DNA of 6,339 bases from Lachnospiraceae bacterium UBA1753 (lineage in GTDB: Bacteria; Bacillota; Clostridia; Lachnospirales; Lachnospiraceae): positions 1-6,339 of the forward strand of contig DCHL01000034.1 of NCBI GenBank assembly GCA_002317595.1, written 5' to 3'. The position numbers and the translations under genes are program-made. Shown here piece after piece: positions 1 through 5,725 of this stretch (within the stretch, counting starts at the first letter, position 1; each line of letters begins with the position of its first letter). Below the pieces are notes generated by a model. It searched no databases, had not been told where the DNA came from, and saw nothing but the letters and a program-made list of their open reading frames with translations.

Positions 1-2
1 CA

Positions 3-74
3 AAGCAGATCGTCGATGCTTTTAGGAAAAGCGGTAAAAGTATACGCGAGCTTATGATTTTCCTGGAAGGCTAA
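3..74 (+). CDS. 3' end of an unidentified gene (partial)
   Basis: A plus-strand frame is open from the left edge and ends in TAA at 72-74. It gives about 23 residues ending RELMIFLEG, rich in Lys/Arg with a hydrophobic finish. I do not recognise the family. Its stop sits beside the U-tract of a likely terminator belonging to the oppositely oriented phage gene, which fits two genes converging on one termination region. The minus strand is also open across this stretch and gives an equally protein-like reading but has no start codon, so the coding strand is uncertain. Phage or host origin cannot be decided from 72 bases. Confidence 0.25.
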   Translation, partial: KQIVDAFRKSGKSIRELMIFLEG

Positions 75-99
75 AATACCTGCCCCACAAGGGGCGAGG
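73..99 (-). terminator. Probable intrinsic terminator of the phage structural gene
   Basis: Read on the minus strand, the left arm is CCT, a one-base C bulge, then GCCCC. The loop is TTGT and the right arm is GGGGC followed by AGG, giving eight base pairs. The T-rich run TATTTT follows immediately. On the plus strand the same stem is followed by ATAGCTTTA, which lacks a T-tract, so the structure favours termination of minus-strand transcription. It lies about 20 bases beyond the stop of the 505-residue gene. The T-tract is interrupted by one A, so strength is uncertain. Confidence 0.5.
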
Positions 100-111
100 A
101 TAGCTTTAGTG

Positions 112-130
112 CAACTTTTATGAAAAGTTG
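112..130. repeat. Perfect 8-bp inverted repeat over a stop codon
   Basis: CAACTTTT at 112-119 and AAAAGTTG at 123-130 are perfect reverse complements around a 3-base loop. The arms cover the last codons and the TAA stop (118-120) of the minus-strand phage gene. No T-tract follows it, so it is not itself a canonical terminator. It may be a 3' stability hairpin or chance in AT-rich sequence. Confidence 0.4.
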
Positions 131-1635
131 ACGTTAATTAAATCATCTCCACCTATGCCAGTGTACTCTACTTGAATTTCTACTTTTCTTTTTGATAAAT
201 AATCTTGAATAATGTCATATTCTTGATCTATGGTAGCCTGAATATCTTTTGCAGATACCTGACCAGAAGAAGACATAATGCTATCAATTAACGGCATCTT
301 AGATGGATCTTTTAATGTTGCCATTAATCTTGACAATTCTAAAACTGTGTTATCATCTTGTACTGTTAATGTTGATTCATTGACATCTTCTTCATCTTTA
401 CCTGTGTGAATTTCTACTTGGTCTGTAAGATATATATGACTTCTTGTAAAATCGTCATCTTCACCTTTATAAGCAGAAATTTGAGAAGTATACAGTCCAT
501 TCGGAAAATCGTTTTGAGTAGCAATAGGTTCTAATACATATTCATCATATGGATTTGTTTTATAAACAAAGATACCTGAATCAATAACTATAATCTCGCA
601 ATTAAGATATTTTTTTCTTTCCTCAACAGATAGAGCATACCATTCATTTAAATTGTTAAGAATTAATTGGTTATCAACGGAGCTACCGCCACCGCCATGC
701 TCGTCAACATATTCTTTAGTTGCGAGTTCGATGTCTCTTGCCCATACACGCATCTCTCTATCTTCAGTTTGATGCTCTGCGGCTCCAATTATGGTATGAA
801 ATCCTAATGCATTTGTACTAATAAGGTTTTTGATAGTTCTTGTAGCTGCATCATACTTAAAATATGGTAAAGTAAAATCTTCATCCAAAGAGTATTCTAC
901 GCCTTTTTCAACGGCTTTAGTACATAATGGATTAATCACCGTAGAACCATTTGCAGGCACACTATATCGATAAGTAGGTTGGTATATACTCTCTATTTCA
1001 AAACTATAAGGTTGTTTTGCATAAATTATTATATTATAAACAGTAATATTAGTTCCGTTTTCATTTTTCGAACTATTTGCTTGCACATTTGCACAAGGTA
1101 ACGTTGCTGTTTTTAAATTCTCAGTTGAACCATCATATCCATAATAAAATGTATCCTTATATGGATCTGGTCTCTTAATCCAATCACTTGATGGGGAAGT
1201 ATAATCCAAATCAATAATAGAGCCATCAGACATACGCATGATAAAATGTTCATTTCTCGAAAGAGAAAAACTAATTTGGAATCTACTATTTGTCATATCG
1301 TGATACCACAAGCTACTCATATCTGTAGTTGTAATATCCTTATGTGCAGTAACATAAACATTAAGCTCTGGTGGATTTGGCAAATCTGATTCGCCATCTA
1401 CCTCGACTACTGCGCCGCCGCCTGTTTCGAAGAGGCGGAAACGACCTGTCTTAGCATCTTTGTCATTGTCTTTTTTATATATGTATAACTGCCCATCATC
1501 AGTACATGTTGCCATATATGTTTCGGGCATTGTATTGTCGTTAATATTCAACATCTGCTCTTTAGATAAAACGAGTCTTTCATCTATTGGCAAATTTGTT
1601 TGAACGTTAAAACTTGTAGCTACATTAATAGCCAT
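118..1635 (-). CDS. Phage virion/tail-associated structural protein
   Basis: Complete 505-residue protein starting at the ATG complementary to 1633-1635. The start is fixed by a strong Shine-Dalgarno, GAAAGGAG, at 1643-1650 with a 7-base spacer. There is no signal peptide or membrane segment. Residues about 8-75 (NLPIDERLVLSKEQM, then a YMATCTDDGQLYIY stretch) look like the N-terminal module of tail or baseplate accessory proteins in Firmicutes phages. A GGG hinge follows at 72-74. Residues 304-312 read ATKEYVDEH, a motif frequent in phage tail fibre and appendage proteins, followed directly by a GGGGSS linker (314-319). The C-terminal 185 residues are acidic and unrecognised. The composition is more AT-rich than the genes to the right. 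The next gene upstream on the same strand is also phage-like, which supports a structural module. Virion role is inferred; whether it is fibre, baseplate or head decoration is not determined. Confidence 0.65.
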   Translation of the reverse strand: MAINVATSFNVQTNLPIDERLVLSKEQMLNINDNTMPETYMATCTDDGQLYIYKKDNDKDAKTGRFRLFETGGGAVVEVDGESDLPNPPELNVYVTAHKDITTTDMSSLWYHDMTNSRFQISFSLSRNEHFIMRMSDGSIIDLDYTSPSSDWIKRPDPYKDTFYYGYDGSTENLKTATLPCANVQANSSKNENGTNITVYNIIIYAKQPYSFEIESIYQPTYRYSVPANGSTVINPLCTKAVEKGVEYSLDEDFTLPYFKYDAATRTIKNLISTNALGFHTIIGAAEHQTEDREMRVWARDIELATKEYVDEHGGGGSSVDNQLILNNLNEWYALSVEERKKYLNCEIIVIDSGIFVYKTNPYDEYVLEPIATQNDFPNGLYTSQISAYKGEDDDFTRSHIYLTDQVEIHTGKDEEDVNESTLTVQDDNTVLELSRLMATLKDPSKMPLIDSIMSSSGQVSAKDIQATIDQEYDIIQDYLSKRKVEIQVEYTGIGGDDLINVNFS

Positions 1636-1670
1636 AATGTTTCTCCTTTCTTTTTATGAGTAGAAGAGAG

Positions 1671-1694
1671 GAGAGAGGAGATCGCTCCCCTCTC
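1671..1694 (-). other. Intergenic hairpin between the two phage genes
   Basis: In minus-strand RNA, GAGAGGGGAG and CTCCTCTCTC form a 10-bp stem with one G-U wobble and a CGAT loop. On the plus strand the wobble becomes an A-C mismatch, so the fold is better for phage-gene transcripts. It is followed by a pyrimidine-rich stretch but not a clean T-tract. It could be a processing or attenuation hairpin between the truncated upstream gene and the 505-residue gene. The purine/pyrimidine simplicity means part of the pairing may be low-complexity chance. Confidence 0.4.
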
Positions 1695-1704
1695 TCTATA
1701 TATA

Positions 1705-1821
1705 TTAGAATATAAATCTGTATTCAAATCCGCTCGATGTAAGTGGTGTCTTACCAACATATACATTATAAGATGTGCCACCAACATTAGCTGTCTGCTT
1801 ATCAAATGAAGCAACAGCTGG
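1705..1821 (-). pseudogene. C-terminal remnant of a phage-like gene, 5' truncated
   Basis: The minus-strand frame ends at TAA (1705-1707) and gives 38 residues, including FDKQTANVGGTSYNVYVG and ending SGFEYRFIF. The AT-rich codons and aromatic-rich beta-like ending resemble phage structural proteins and match the base composition of the neighbouring 505-residue gene, which starts 69 bases downstream on the same strand. Going upstream, the codon complementary to 1822-1824 is TAG, exactly where the sequence switches to host-like plus-strand coding. The rest of this gene is therefore absent here. No start codon or ribosome site is available, so it is a fragment. The exact family is unknown. Confidence 0.55.
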
Positions 1822-2391
1822 CTAACATTCAGTGAGAAACAGGCGATTAGTGAAGAGAACGCCAGGAAGGCCCAGGGCATTGCCGATGCAGAGCGCGCAA
1901 GGCTTTATTCAGAAGACGGAATGCCTACGGGAGCCCCGGGAGACGTCGCTGGAGAGGAAAATGCGGATGGAGAGGAAGAGAAGTCTGCCTACAGGGCGGT
2001 TCTGCAGACCGGACTGTTGATTCTTCTGCTAATTGCAGCATTTGTAACCATATTTTTTGCCATAGAAAGGCACCTTCGCCGGGGGCGGTATGAAAAACTC
2101 AGTGACACAGACAAGGCGCTGTTTCTGTGTAGGCGTAACATGAAGATACTCAGGATGCTTGGCCAGGGAATTGATGAGGCCGGAAGCGAGACCCTCGAGG
2201 AATACAGGGCGAGAGTTGGTGGTCTGTACGAACTTGGATTCATAGATGTATTCGAGTTAATGCTGTATGCAAAAAGGGAACCTGACAGCACTGAAATAGA
2301 AAAGATAGACAGCGCCGGCCGTGCCTTAATGGACAGACTCAAAGCGGAGAGAAGATTCATGTACATACTGTACGTCTTTTCTGGAGGATGA
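1822..2391 (+). CDS. C-terminal part of a TgpA/transglutaminase-like membrane protein, 5' truncated
   Basis: The plus-strand frame is open from the stop at 1807-1809 through TGA at 2389-2391. Host-like sequence begins at about 1822, giving about 189 residues. Order: a charged Ala/Glu/Arg-rich segment; an acidic Gly/Glu linker; one strong membrane helix at about 2011-2076 (LLILLLIAAF core) with an Arg-rich flank; then a cytoplasmic-type helical domain with LCRRNMKILRMLGQG and SETLEEYRARVG. The single helix plus an 'R-x-L-x-x-L-G ... ETLEEY' domain recalls the DUF4129-like tail of TgpA-family transglutaminase-core membrane proteins. That family assignment is a recognition by eye, not a search. 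The first in-frame ATG is at 1921, but no Shine-Dalgarno precedes it and coding character continues upstream to the breakpoint. I read the gene as decapitated rather than starting there. Whether a short product is made is unknown. Confidence 0.55.
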   Translation, partial: LTFSEKQAISEENARKAQGIADAERARLYSEDGMPTGAPGDVAGEENADGEEEKSAYRAVLQTGLLILLLIAAFVTIFFAIERHLRRGRYEKLSDTDKALFLCRRNMKILRMLGQGIDEAGSETLEEYRARVGGLYELGFIDVFELMLYAKREPDSTEIEKIDSAGRALMDRLKAERRFMYILYVFSGG

Positions 2392-2411
2392 GAAACTTCT
2401 TCGTGAATCAG

Positions 2412-2444
2412 TTGATTTCATAATGTTGTATTATGGTATATAAT
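2412..2444 (+). promoter_or_regulatory. Probable promoter of the hybrid kinase gene
   Basis: The region contains overlapping -10 candidates: TATATA at 2437-2442, preceded by TG (2434-2435) as an extended -10, and TATAAT at 2439-2444. TTGATT at 2412-2417 is the best -35 but lies 19-21 bases away, longer than ideal. Transcription would start near 2450 and leave a leader of roughly 55-60 bases. The position just after the upstream stop (2391) suggests the kinase has its own promoter. Confidence 0.5.
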
Positions 2445-2483
2445 GGAAAAAAGTATAGATAAAAACTGTTGATTTCTGATTTC
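2413..2483 (+). repeat. Three copies of TGATTTC around the kinase promoter
   Basis: TGATTTC occurs at 2413-2419 (overlapping the -35), 2470-2476 and 2477-2483; the last two are directly in tandem in the leader. The first two share the longer GTTGATTTC. All three are in the same orientation. They could be operator half-sites or chance in AT-rich sequence. Confidence 0.4.
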
Positions 2484-2507
2484 AATCTTGAGTGATGGAG
2501 GAATGAT

Positions 2508-4835
2508 ATGCAGCAGGGACTGACGATAGTTATTCCACTTATTATATTTAGTATATTGGATCTGGTAATCCTGATAAATGCGCTGCGAAACAGGGTGGAC
2601 ACAGGAATGAAGACGATGTTTTTCCTTTTTGCGGGTTGTGTCACACTGCAGCAGATTTGTGCAGCGTTTTCCTATGCCGGACTGGAAGGGATTATAATCC
2701 TGCCGCGTTCGCTTGTGTGCATCAATCTTGTGTGTGGTTCGGTAATGATGTCCGCTTCCGCACATTTCTGGTATGAGTGTCTGGTTTCGACACTTTCGCA
2801 TAAGACGGATGACGTTCATGTTTTCCATTACGCCAGGGGAATTCCAGTAATGATATACGCACTCGTCTGTGCAGCTTCCCAGGGAACACACTGGATATAC
2901 TACGTTGATGAGACGGCAACAATACAGGTGGGTCCACTTGCCGGCCTGCAGTTAGTGTGTCCGATACTTTATGTTATCGCAGCCATTCCGGTTGTATTGA
3001 AGGAGAAGAAGGAATCAGACAGAATCATTATTTCAAGGACTGTCCGCAACTTCATCATTTTCGTTATTCCGGCAATGGTTGGAACAATTATTCATTTTAC
3101 TTTGTTCAGGGGAGGCTATTCACAGATAGGAATAAGCGTTGGACTTGTGCTTATGTATCTTGAGCAGTATATGGAAGTCGTGAACGAATCCAAGCGTCTT
3201 AAAAGCGTGGAGAACCTCAATCTCATACTCGAGGAGAACCAGGAGAAGCTTCAGACCAGGCTTAATATCATCAATTCCATGAGTACTGTTTATTTTGCTT
3301 CGTATTATATCAACGTTAAGGAAGATACATATATTGAATTATCTTCAATTGATAATGTCCGCAAGGAGGTAAACAGTATTGGAAAGGCTCAGGAAACTCT
3401 GAATTTTGCCGCCGAGAGACTTGTACAGCCTGAGTATACGGCGTTGATGAAAGAGTTCTGGGACCTGTCCACAATTAATGACAGGCTTCGTGAAAAAAGT
3501 GTTGTTTCCATTGAGTATATTGGTGCAACAACCGGATGGAGCATGGCGCTGCTCATTGCCGGGGACAGGGATGAGGATGGAAACCTGAATCATATTTTTT
3601 ACGCGGCAAGAACAATTCATGATGAGAAGGCACGTGAGATGGAGCAGACTAAGAAGCTGGCTCAGGCAAGGCATGAGGCGGAGGCTGCAAATGCCGCCAA
3701 GACGACGTTCCTGTTCAATATGTCTCATGATATTAGGACTCCGATGAACGCAATTCTGGGATATCTCGAACTGATTACCAGAGATTTCGATGATAAGGAG
3801 AAGTGCAGGGAATATGTGGGAAAAATGAAAAAGTCAAGCGACTTCCTGCTTTCACTTATAAATAACGTTCTTGAGATGGCGAGGATTGAGAGCGGGCAGT
3901 ATGAGGTTGACGAGATTGTTGAGGCAGTTGGCAATGTCACCCAGGAGATAAGGACCGTATTCGAGAAACGGATGAAGGAAAAAAATATTGCCTTCACCTA
4001 CAGCATTGATGCACATACAGAATACATATACATTGATGCTGTCAAGGTAAATGAGGTATTTCTGAATATTGTTTCAAATGCTGTCAAGTATACGCCTGCT
4101 GGTGGGAAGATTGATATCTCAATACGGGAACTCCCATCGTGTCGTGAAGGATATGTGGTATTCCAGACTAAGATTTCTGATACGGGAATCGGAATGTCAA
4201 AGGAATTTCTGCCACACATTTTCGATGAATTCTCACGTGAGAAGACGGTAACGGAGGATAAGATTGAAGGAACCGGTCTAGGTATGCCGATTGTCAAGAA
4301 GTTTGTTGAACTTCTGGGCGGTACGATTTCTGTTGAGAGTGAACTTGGAGAGGGAACCACCTTTACTATTACGCTTCCACACAGAATTGCAGATGAACGT
4401 AATCTGCAGGTCGCTGAGACTGCTGAAGTCGAATATGATGTCTTTATGGGAAAGAGGATTCTACTTGCTGAGGACAATGATATTAATGCTGAAATAGCGA
4501 CTGAGATTCTGATTGATGCGGGCTTTGAAGTGGAACGGGCTGTTGATGGAGCGGTATGTACGGATATGCTGCAGCAGGCGGAGGCAGGCTACTACGATCT
4601 GATTCTCATGGATATCCAGATGCCCAATATGGATGGGTATGAGGCTACACAGCTTATACGTCAGCTTGAGGATAGGAGCAGGCGATATATTCCGATTGTG
4701 GCCATGACGGCAAACGCTTTTGAGGAGGATAGGCAGCATGCCCTTGAAATCGGAATGAATGCACATCTCGGCAAGCCAATTAAGATTGATGAGATGATGC
4801 ATACTCTGGCAGATATTCTGGGAAAGAAACGGTGA
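2508..4835 (+). CDS. Membrane hybrid sensor histidine kinase/response regulator
   Basis: Complete 775-residue protein; GGAGG at 2497-2501 sits 6 bases before the ATG and fixes the start. Residues 1-222 contain about seven hydrophobic segments (near 5-25, 35-57, 60-85, 110-127, 142-163, 181-200, 204-220), a 7TM-type sensory input. A signalling coiled coil (about 224-252) and a divergent PAS-like segment (about 253-372) follow, then a second helix. HisKA has NMSHDIRTPMN with the phosphorylatable His407. HATPase has an N-box around 515-530 (FLNIVSNAVKYTP), G1 DTGIGM (558-563), IFDEF (571-575) and G2 GTGLGM (588-593), so all ATP-binding elements are present. The receiver has LAEDN (Glu655/Asp656), phosphoacceptor Asp702 in MDIQMPNMDG, Thr734 and Lys756 in GKPI, a complete catalytic set. 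The protein stops after the receiver: no HPt, DNA-binding or enzymatic output domain. Family knowledge implies autophosphorylation at His407 and transfer to Asp702, with onward relay to a separate HPt or regulator not in the window. The ligand is unknown. Confidence 0.95.
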   Translation: MQQGLTIVIPLIIFSILDLVILINALRNRVDTGMKTMFFLFAGCVTLQQICAAFSYAGLEGIIILPRSLVCINLVCGSVMMSASAHFWYECLVSTLSHKTDDVHVFHYARGIPVMIYALVCAASQGTHWIYYVDETATIQVGPLAGLQLVCPILYVIAAIPVVLKEKKESDRIIISRTVRNFIIFVIPAMVGTIIHFTLFRGGYSQIGISVGLVLMYLEQYMEVVNESKRLKSVENLNLILEENQEKLQTRLNIINSMSTVYFASYYINVKEDTYIELSSIDNVRKEVNSIGKAQETLNFAAERLVQPEYTALMKEFWDLSTINDRLREKSVVSIEYIGATTGWSMALLIAGDRDEDGNLNHIFYAARTIHDEKAREMEQTKKLAQARHEAEAANAAKTTFLFNMSHDIRTPMNAILGYLELITRDFDDKEKCREYVGKMKKSSDFLLSLINNVLEMARIESGQYEVDEIVEAVGNVTQEIRTVFEKRMKEKNIAFTYSIDAHTEYIYIDAVKVNEVFLNIVSNAVKYTPAGGKIDISIRELPSCREGYVVFQTKISDTGIGMSKEFLPHIFDEFSREKTVTEDKIEGTGLGMPIVKKFVELLGGTISVESELGEGTTFTITLPHRIADERNLQVAETAEVEYDVFMGKRILLAEDNDINAEIATEILIDAGFEVERAVDGAVCTDMLQQAEAGYYDLILMDIQMPNMDGYEATQLIRQLEDRSRRYIPIVAMTANAFEEDRQHALEIGMNAHLGKPIKIDEMMHTLADILGKKR

Positions 4836-4843
4836 TGTTGCAT

Positions 4844-4872
4844 TTGTAACTGAGTGAGATGTTTGTTATAAT
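4844..4872 (+). promoter_or_regulatory. Strong sigma-A-type promoter of the secreted protein gene
   Basis: TTGTAA at 4844-4849, a 17-base spacer and a perfect TATAAT at 4867-4872, with TGT directly before it making an extended -10 (TG at 4864-4865). Transcription should start near 4879-4880, giving a leader of about 85 bases. The -35 begins only 8 bases after the kinase stop codon, so the secreted protein can be expressed independently. I see no terminator between the kinase and this promoter, so read-through is also possible. Confidence 0.75.
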
Positions 4873-4894
4873 GAAATATCTTATTTTGCGCGCA

Positions 4895-4915
4895 GCAGGT
4901 TGCGAAACGGCCTGC
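4895..4915 (+). other. Leader hairpin ahead of the secreted protein gene
   Basis: GCAGGTTG at 4895-4902 pairs with CGGCCTGC at 4908-4915 around a CGAAA loop. This gives eight base pairs including two G-U wobbles. It lies about 15 bases after the predicted transcription start and 50 bases before the start codon. With no T-tract it is not a terminator. A 5' stabilising stem or protein-binding leader element is possible. It matches no riboswitch consensus I know. Confidence 0.45.
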
Positions 4916-4964
4916 GTGAATTATATCTAATTACTATTTCAATTTATGAAAGGACGAGAAGAAC

Positions 4965-5657
4965 ATGACAAAGATTAGAAGAGCAGTTGCTATCGTTGCA
5001 GTTGCAGCACTCACAGCAGTAGCAGTATTCCCTGTATTTGCAGCATCTGCCAATTACACGGGTTGGAGTATGGAGGCTGGTCGCCCCGTATATTATGAGA
5101 ATGGCGCTAAGGTTACAGACAGCTGGGTTTCATACGGCGATGTATACTACTATGTTGGATCTGATGGACAGGTTATTCCTGAGAGAGTTGTTGCCAAGGG
5201 TGCAGCCGCTGAGGTTGGAATTGTTGCCAAGGAGGCAGCAACAGCTGTTCAGTACGATGTGACGGGTAATACACAGGCAGATGCTCCTGCAGCTACACCT
5301 GCTACAACCTACACAACTCAGATGACAGACTATGACGCATTTAAGACTCTTCATCCCGATGTTGTTGCCGCTTACGGTGCTGACGAGGCTGGCCTTAAGA
5401 ATTACTATCTTGCAACCTATGGTGGTGTTGATTCTGCTGCTAACCGTCATTACCTTGATTGCATCGCAAGATATGAGTACAGCCTCTACAACACACATCA
5501 CTATACAGCATACTTTGAGAACCAGTTTGATGGAACACACAAGGCATACTGCGTATGCGGTGAGTGGATTATCGAAGGCTGCAGCATGGACGGCGAGAGA
5601 AATGATGGAAAGCATCGCTATGTAAAGTGTACTCGCTGTGGATACCAGGAGAGATAA
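4965..5657 (+). CDS. Secreted cell-wall-binding-repeat protein with a Cys/His C-terminal domain
   Basis: Complete 230-residue protein. AAAGGA at 4949-4954 lies 10 bases before the ATG, a slightly long spacing. Residues 1-29 form a classical signal peptide: basic MTKIRR, an Ala/Val-rich core, and cleavage near VFA-A (26/27) or ASA-N (29/30), so export by Sec is expected. Residues 30-72 contain GW, YYENGAKV, SW and YYYVGSDGQV, the aromatic/Gly pattern of choline/glucan-type cell-wall-binding repeats, though fewer than usual. Residues 75-97 are an Ala/Val/Lys segment with an imperfect duplication (VVAKGAAAEVG, IVAKEAATAVQ), followed by a Thr/Ala/Pro linker to about 118. Residues about 123-155 (YDAFKTLHPDVVAAYG) recall a motif of Clostridia surface proteins. 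The tail has Cys196/198/206/222/225 plus His192 and His217 (CVCG, CTRCGY), suggesting metal binding or disulphides. No LPXTG or membrane anchor is seen. Role inferred: an envelope-associated protein of unknown activity, attached non-covalently. Confidence 0.85.
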   Translation: MTKIRRAVAIVAVAALTAVAVFPVFAASANYTGWSMEAGRPVYYENGAKVTDSWVSYGDVYYYVGSDGQVIPERVVAKGAAAEVGIVAKEAATAVQYDVTGNTQADAPAATPATTYTTQMTDYDAFKTLHPDVVAAYGADEAGLKNYYLATYGGVDSAANRHYLDCIARYEYSLYNTHHYTAYFENQFDGTHKAYCVCGEWIIEGCSMDGERNDGKHRYVKCTRCGYQER

Positions 5658-5725
5658 TCCAAGGCGAACAGAATGTGTTTTGACCGTACGAGCTATTCCA
5701 TCGCATAGTTTTGGAGATTTTATTC

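Noticed and set aside
1..117. Minus-strand coding reading of the left edge
   Set aside because: The frame is open and protein-like, but it has no start codon or ribosome site and contains the probable terminator stem. The plus-strand reading with a natural stop is at least as good, so neither is claimed firmly.
111..1815. GCAAC at 111-115 and 1811-1815 as a target-site duplication around an inserted phage piece
   Set aside because: Five bases recur often by chance. The terminator at 73-99 suggests the phage part does not begin at 111, and no transposon ends or transposase are present.
118..1821. Diversity-generating retroelement target at the 3' end of the phage gene
   Set aside because: A hairpin near the stop suggested it, but there is no reverse transcriptase, no template repeat and no C-type lectin-like C-terminus in the window.
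1620..1880. An 86-codon minus-strand open frame crossing the breakpoint
   Set aside because: It overlaps the start of the phage gene and runs through both sides of the composition change in a different frame from the protein-like phage remnant. Its residues look like random out-of-frame translation and it has no ribosome binding site.
1832..2020. A 62-codon plus-strand open frame
   Set aside because: It is an out-of-frame reading of the transglutaminase-like fragment, Arg/Pro-rich without domain character.
2392..2412. An intrinsic terminator after the transglutaminase-like fragment
   Set aside because: The TGAATCA/TGATTTCA region does not form a stem of useful length and no T-tract follows.
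4880..4964. A riboswitch in the leader of the secreted protein gene
   Set aside because: Only one short stem is visible. There is no multi-helix aptamer, conserved core or expression-platform terminator, and the leader is too short for the common classes.
5680..5709. TTGACC with CATAGT 18 bases on as a promoter for the glycosyltransferase
   Set aside because: The -10 is poor, and the implied transcription start would fall on or after the GGAG ribosome site, leaving a message without it.
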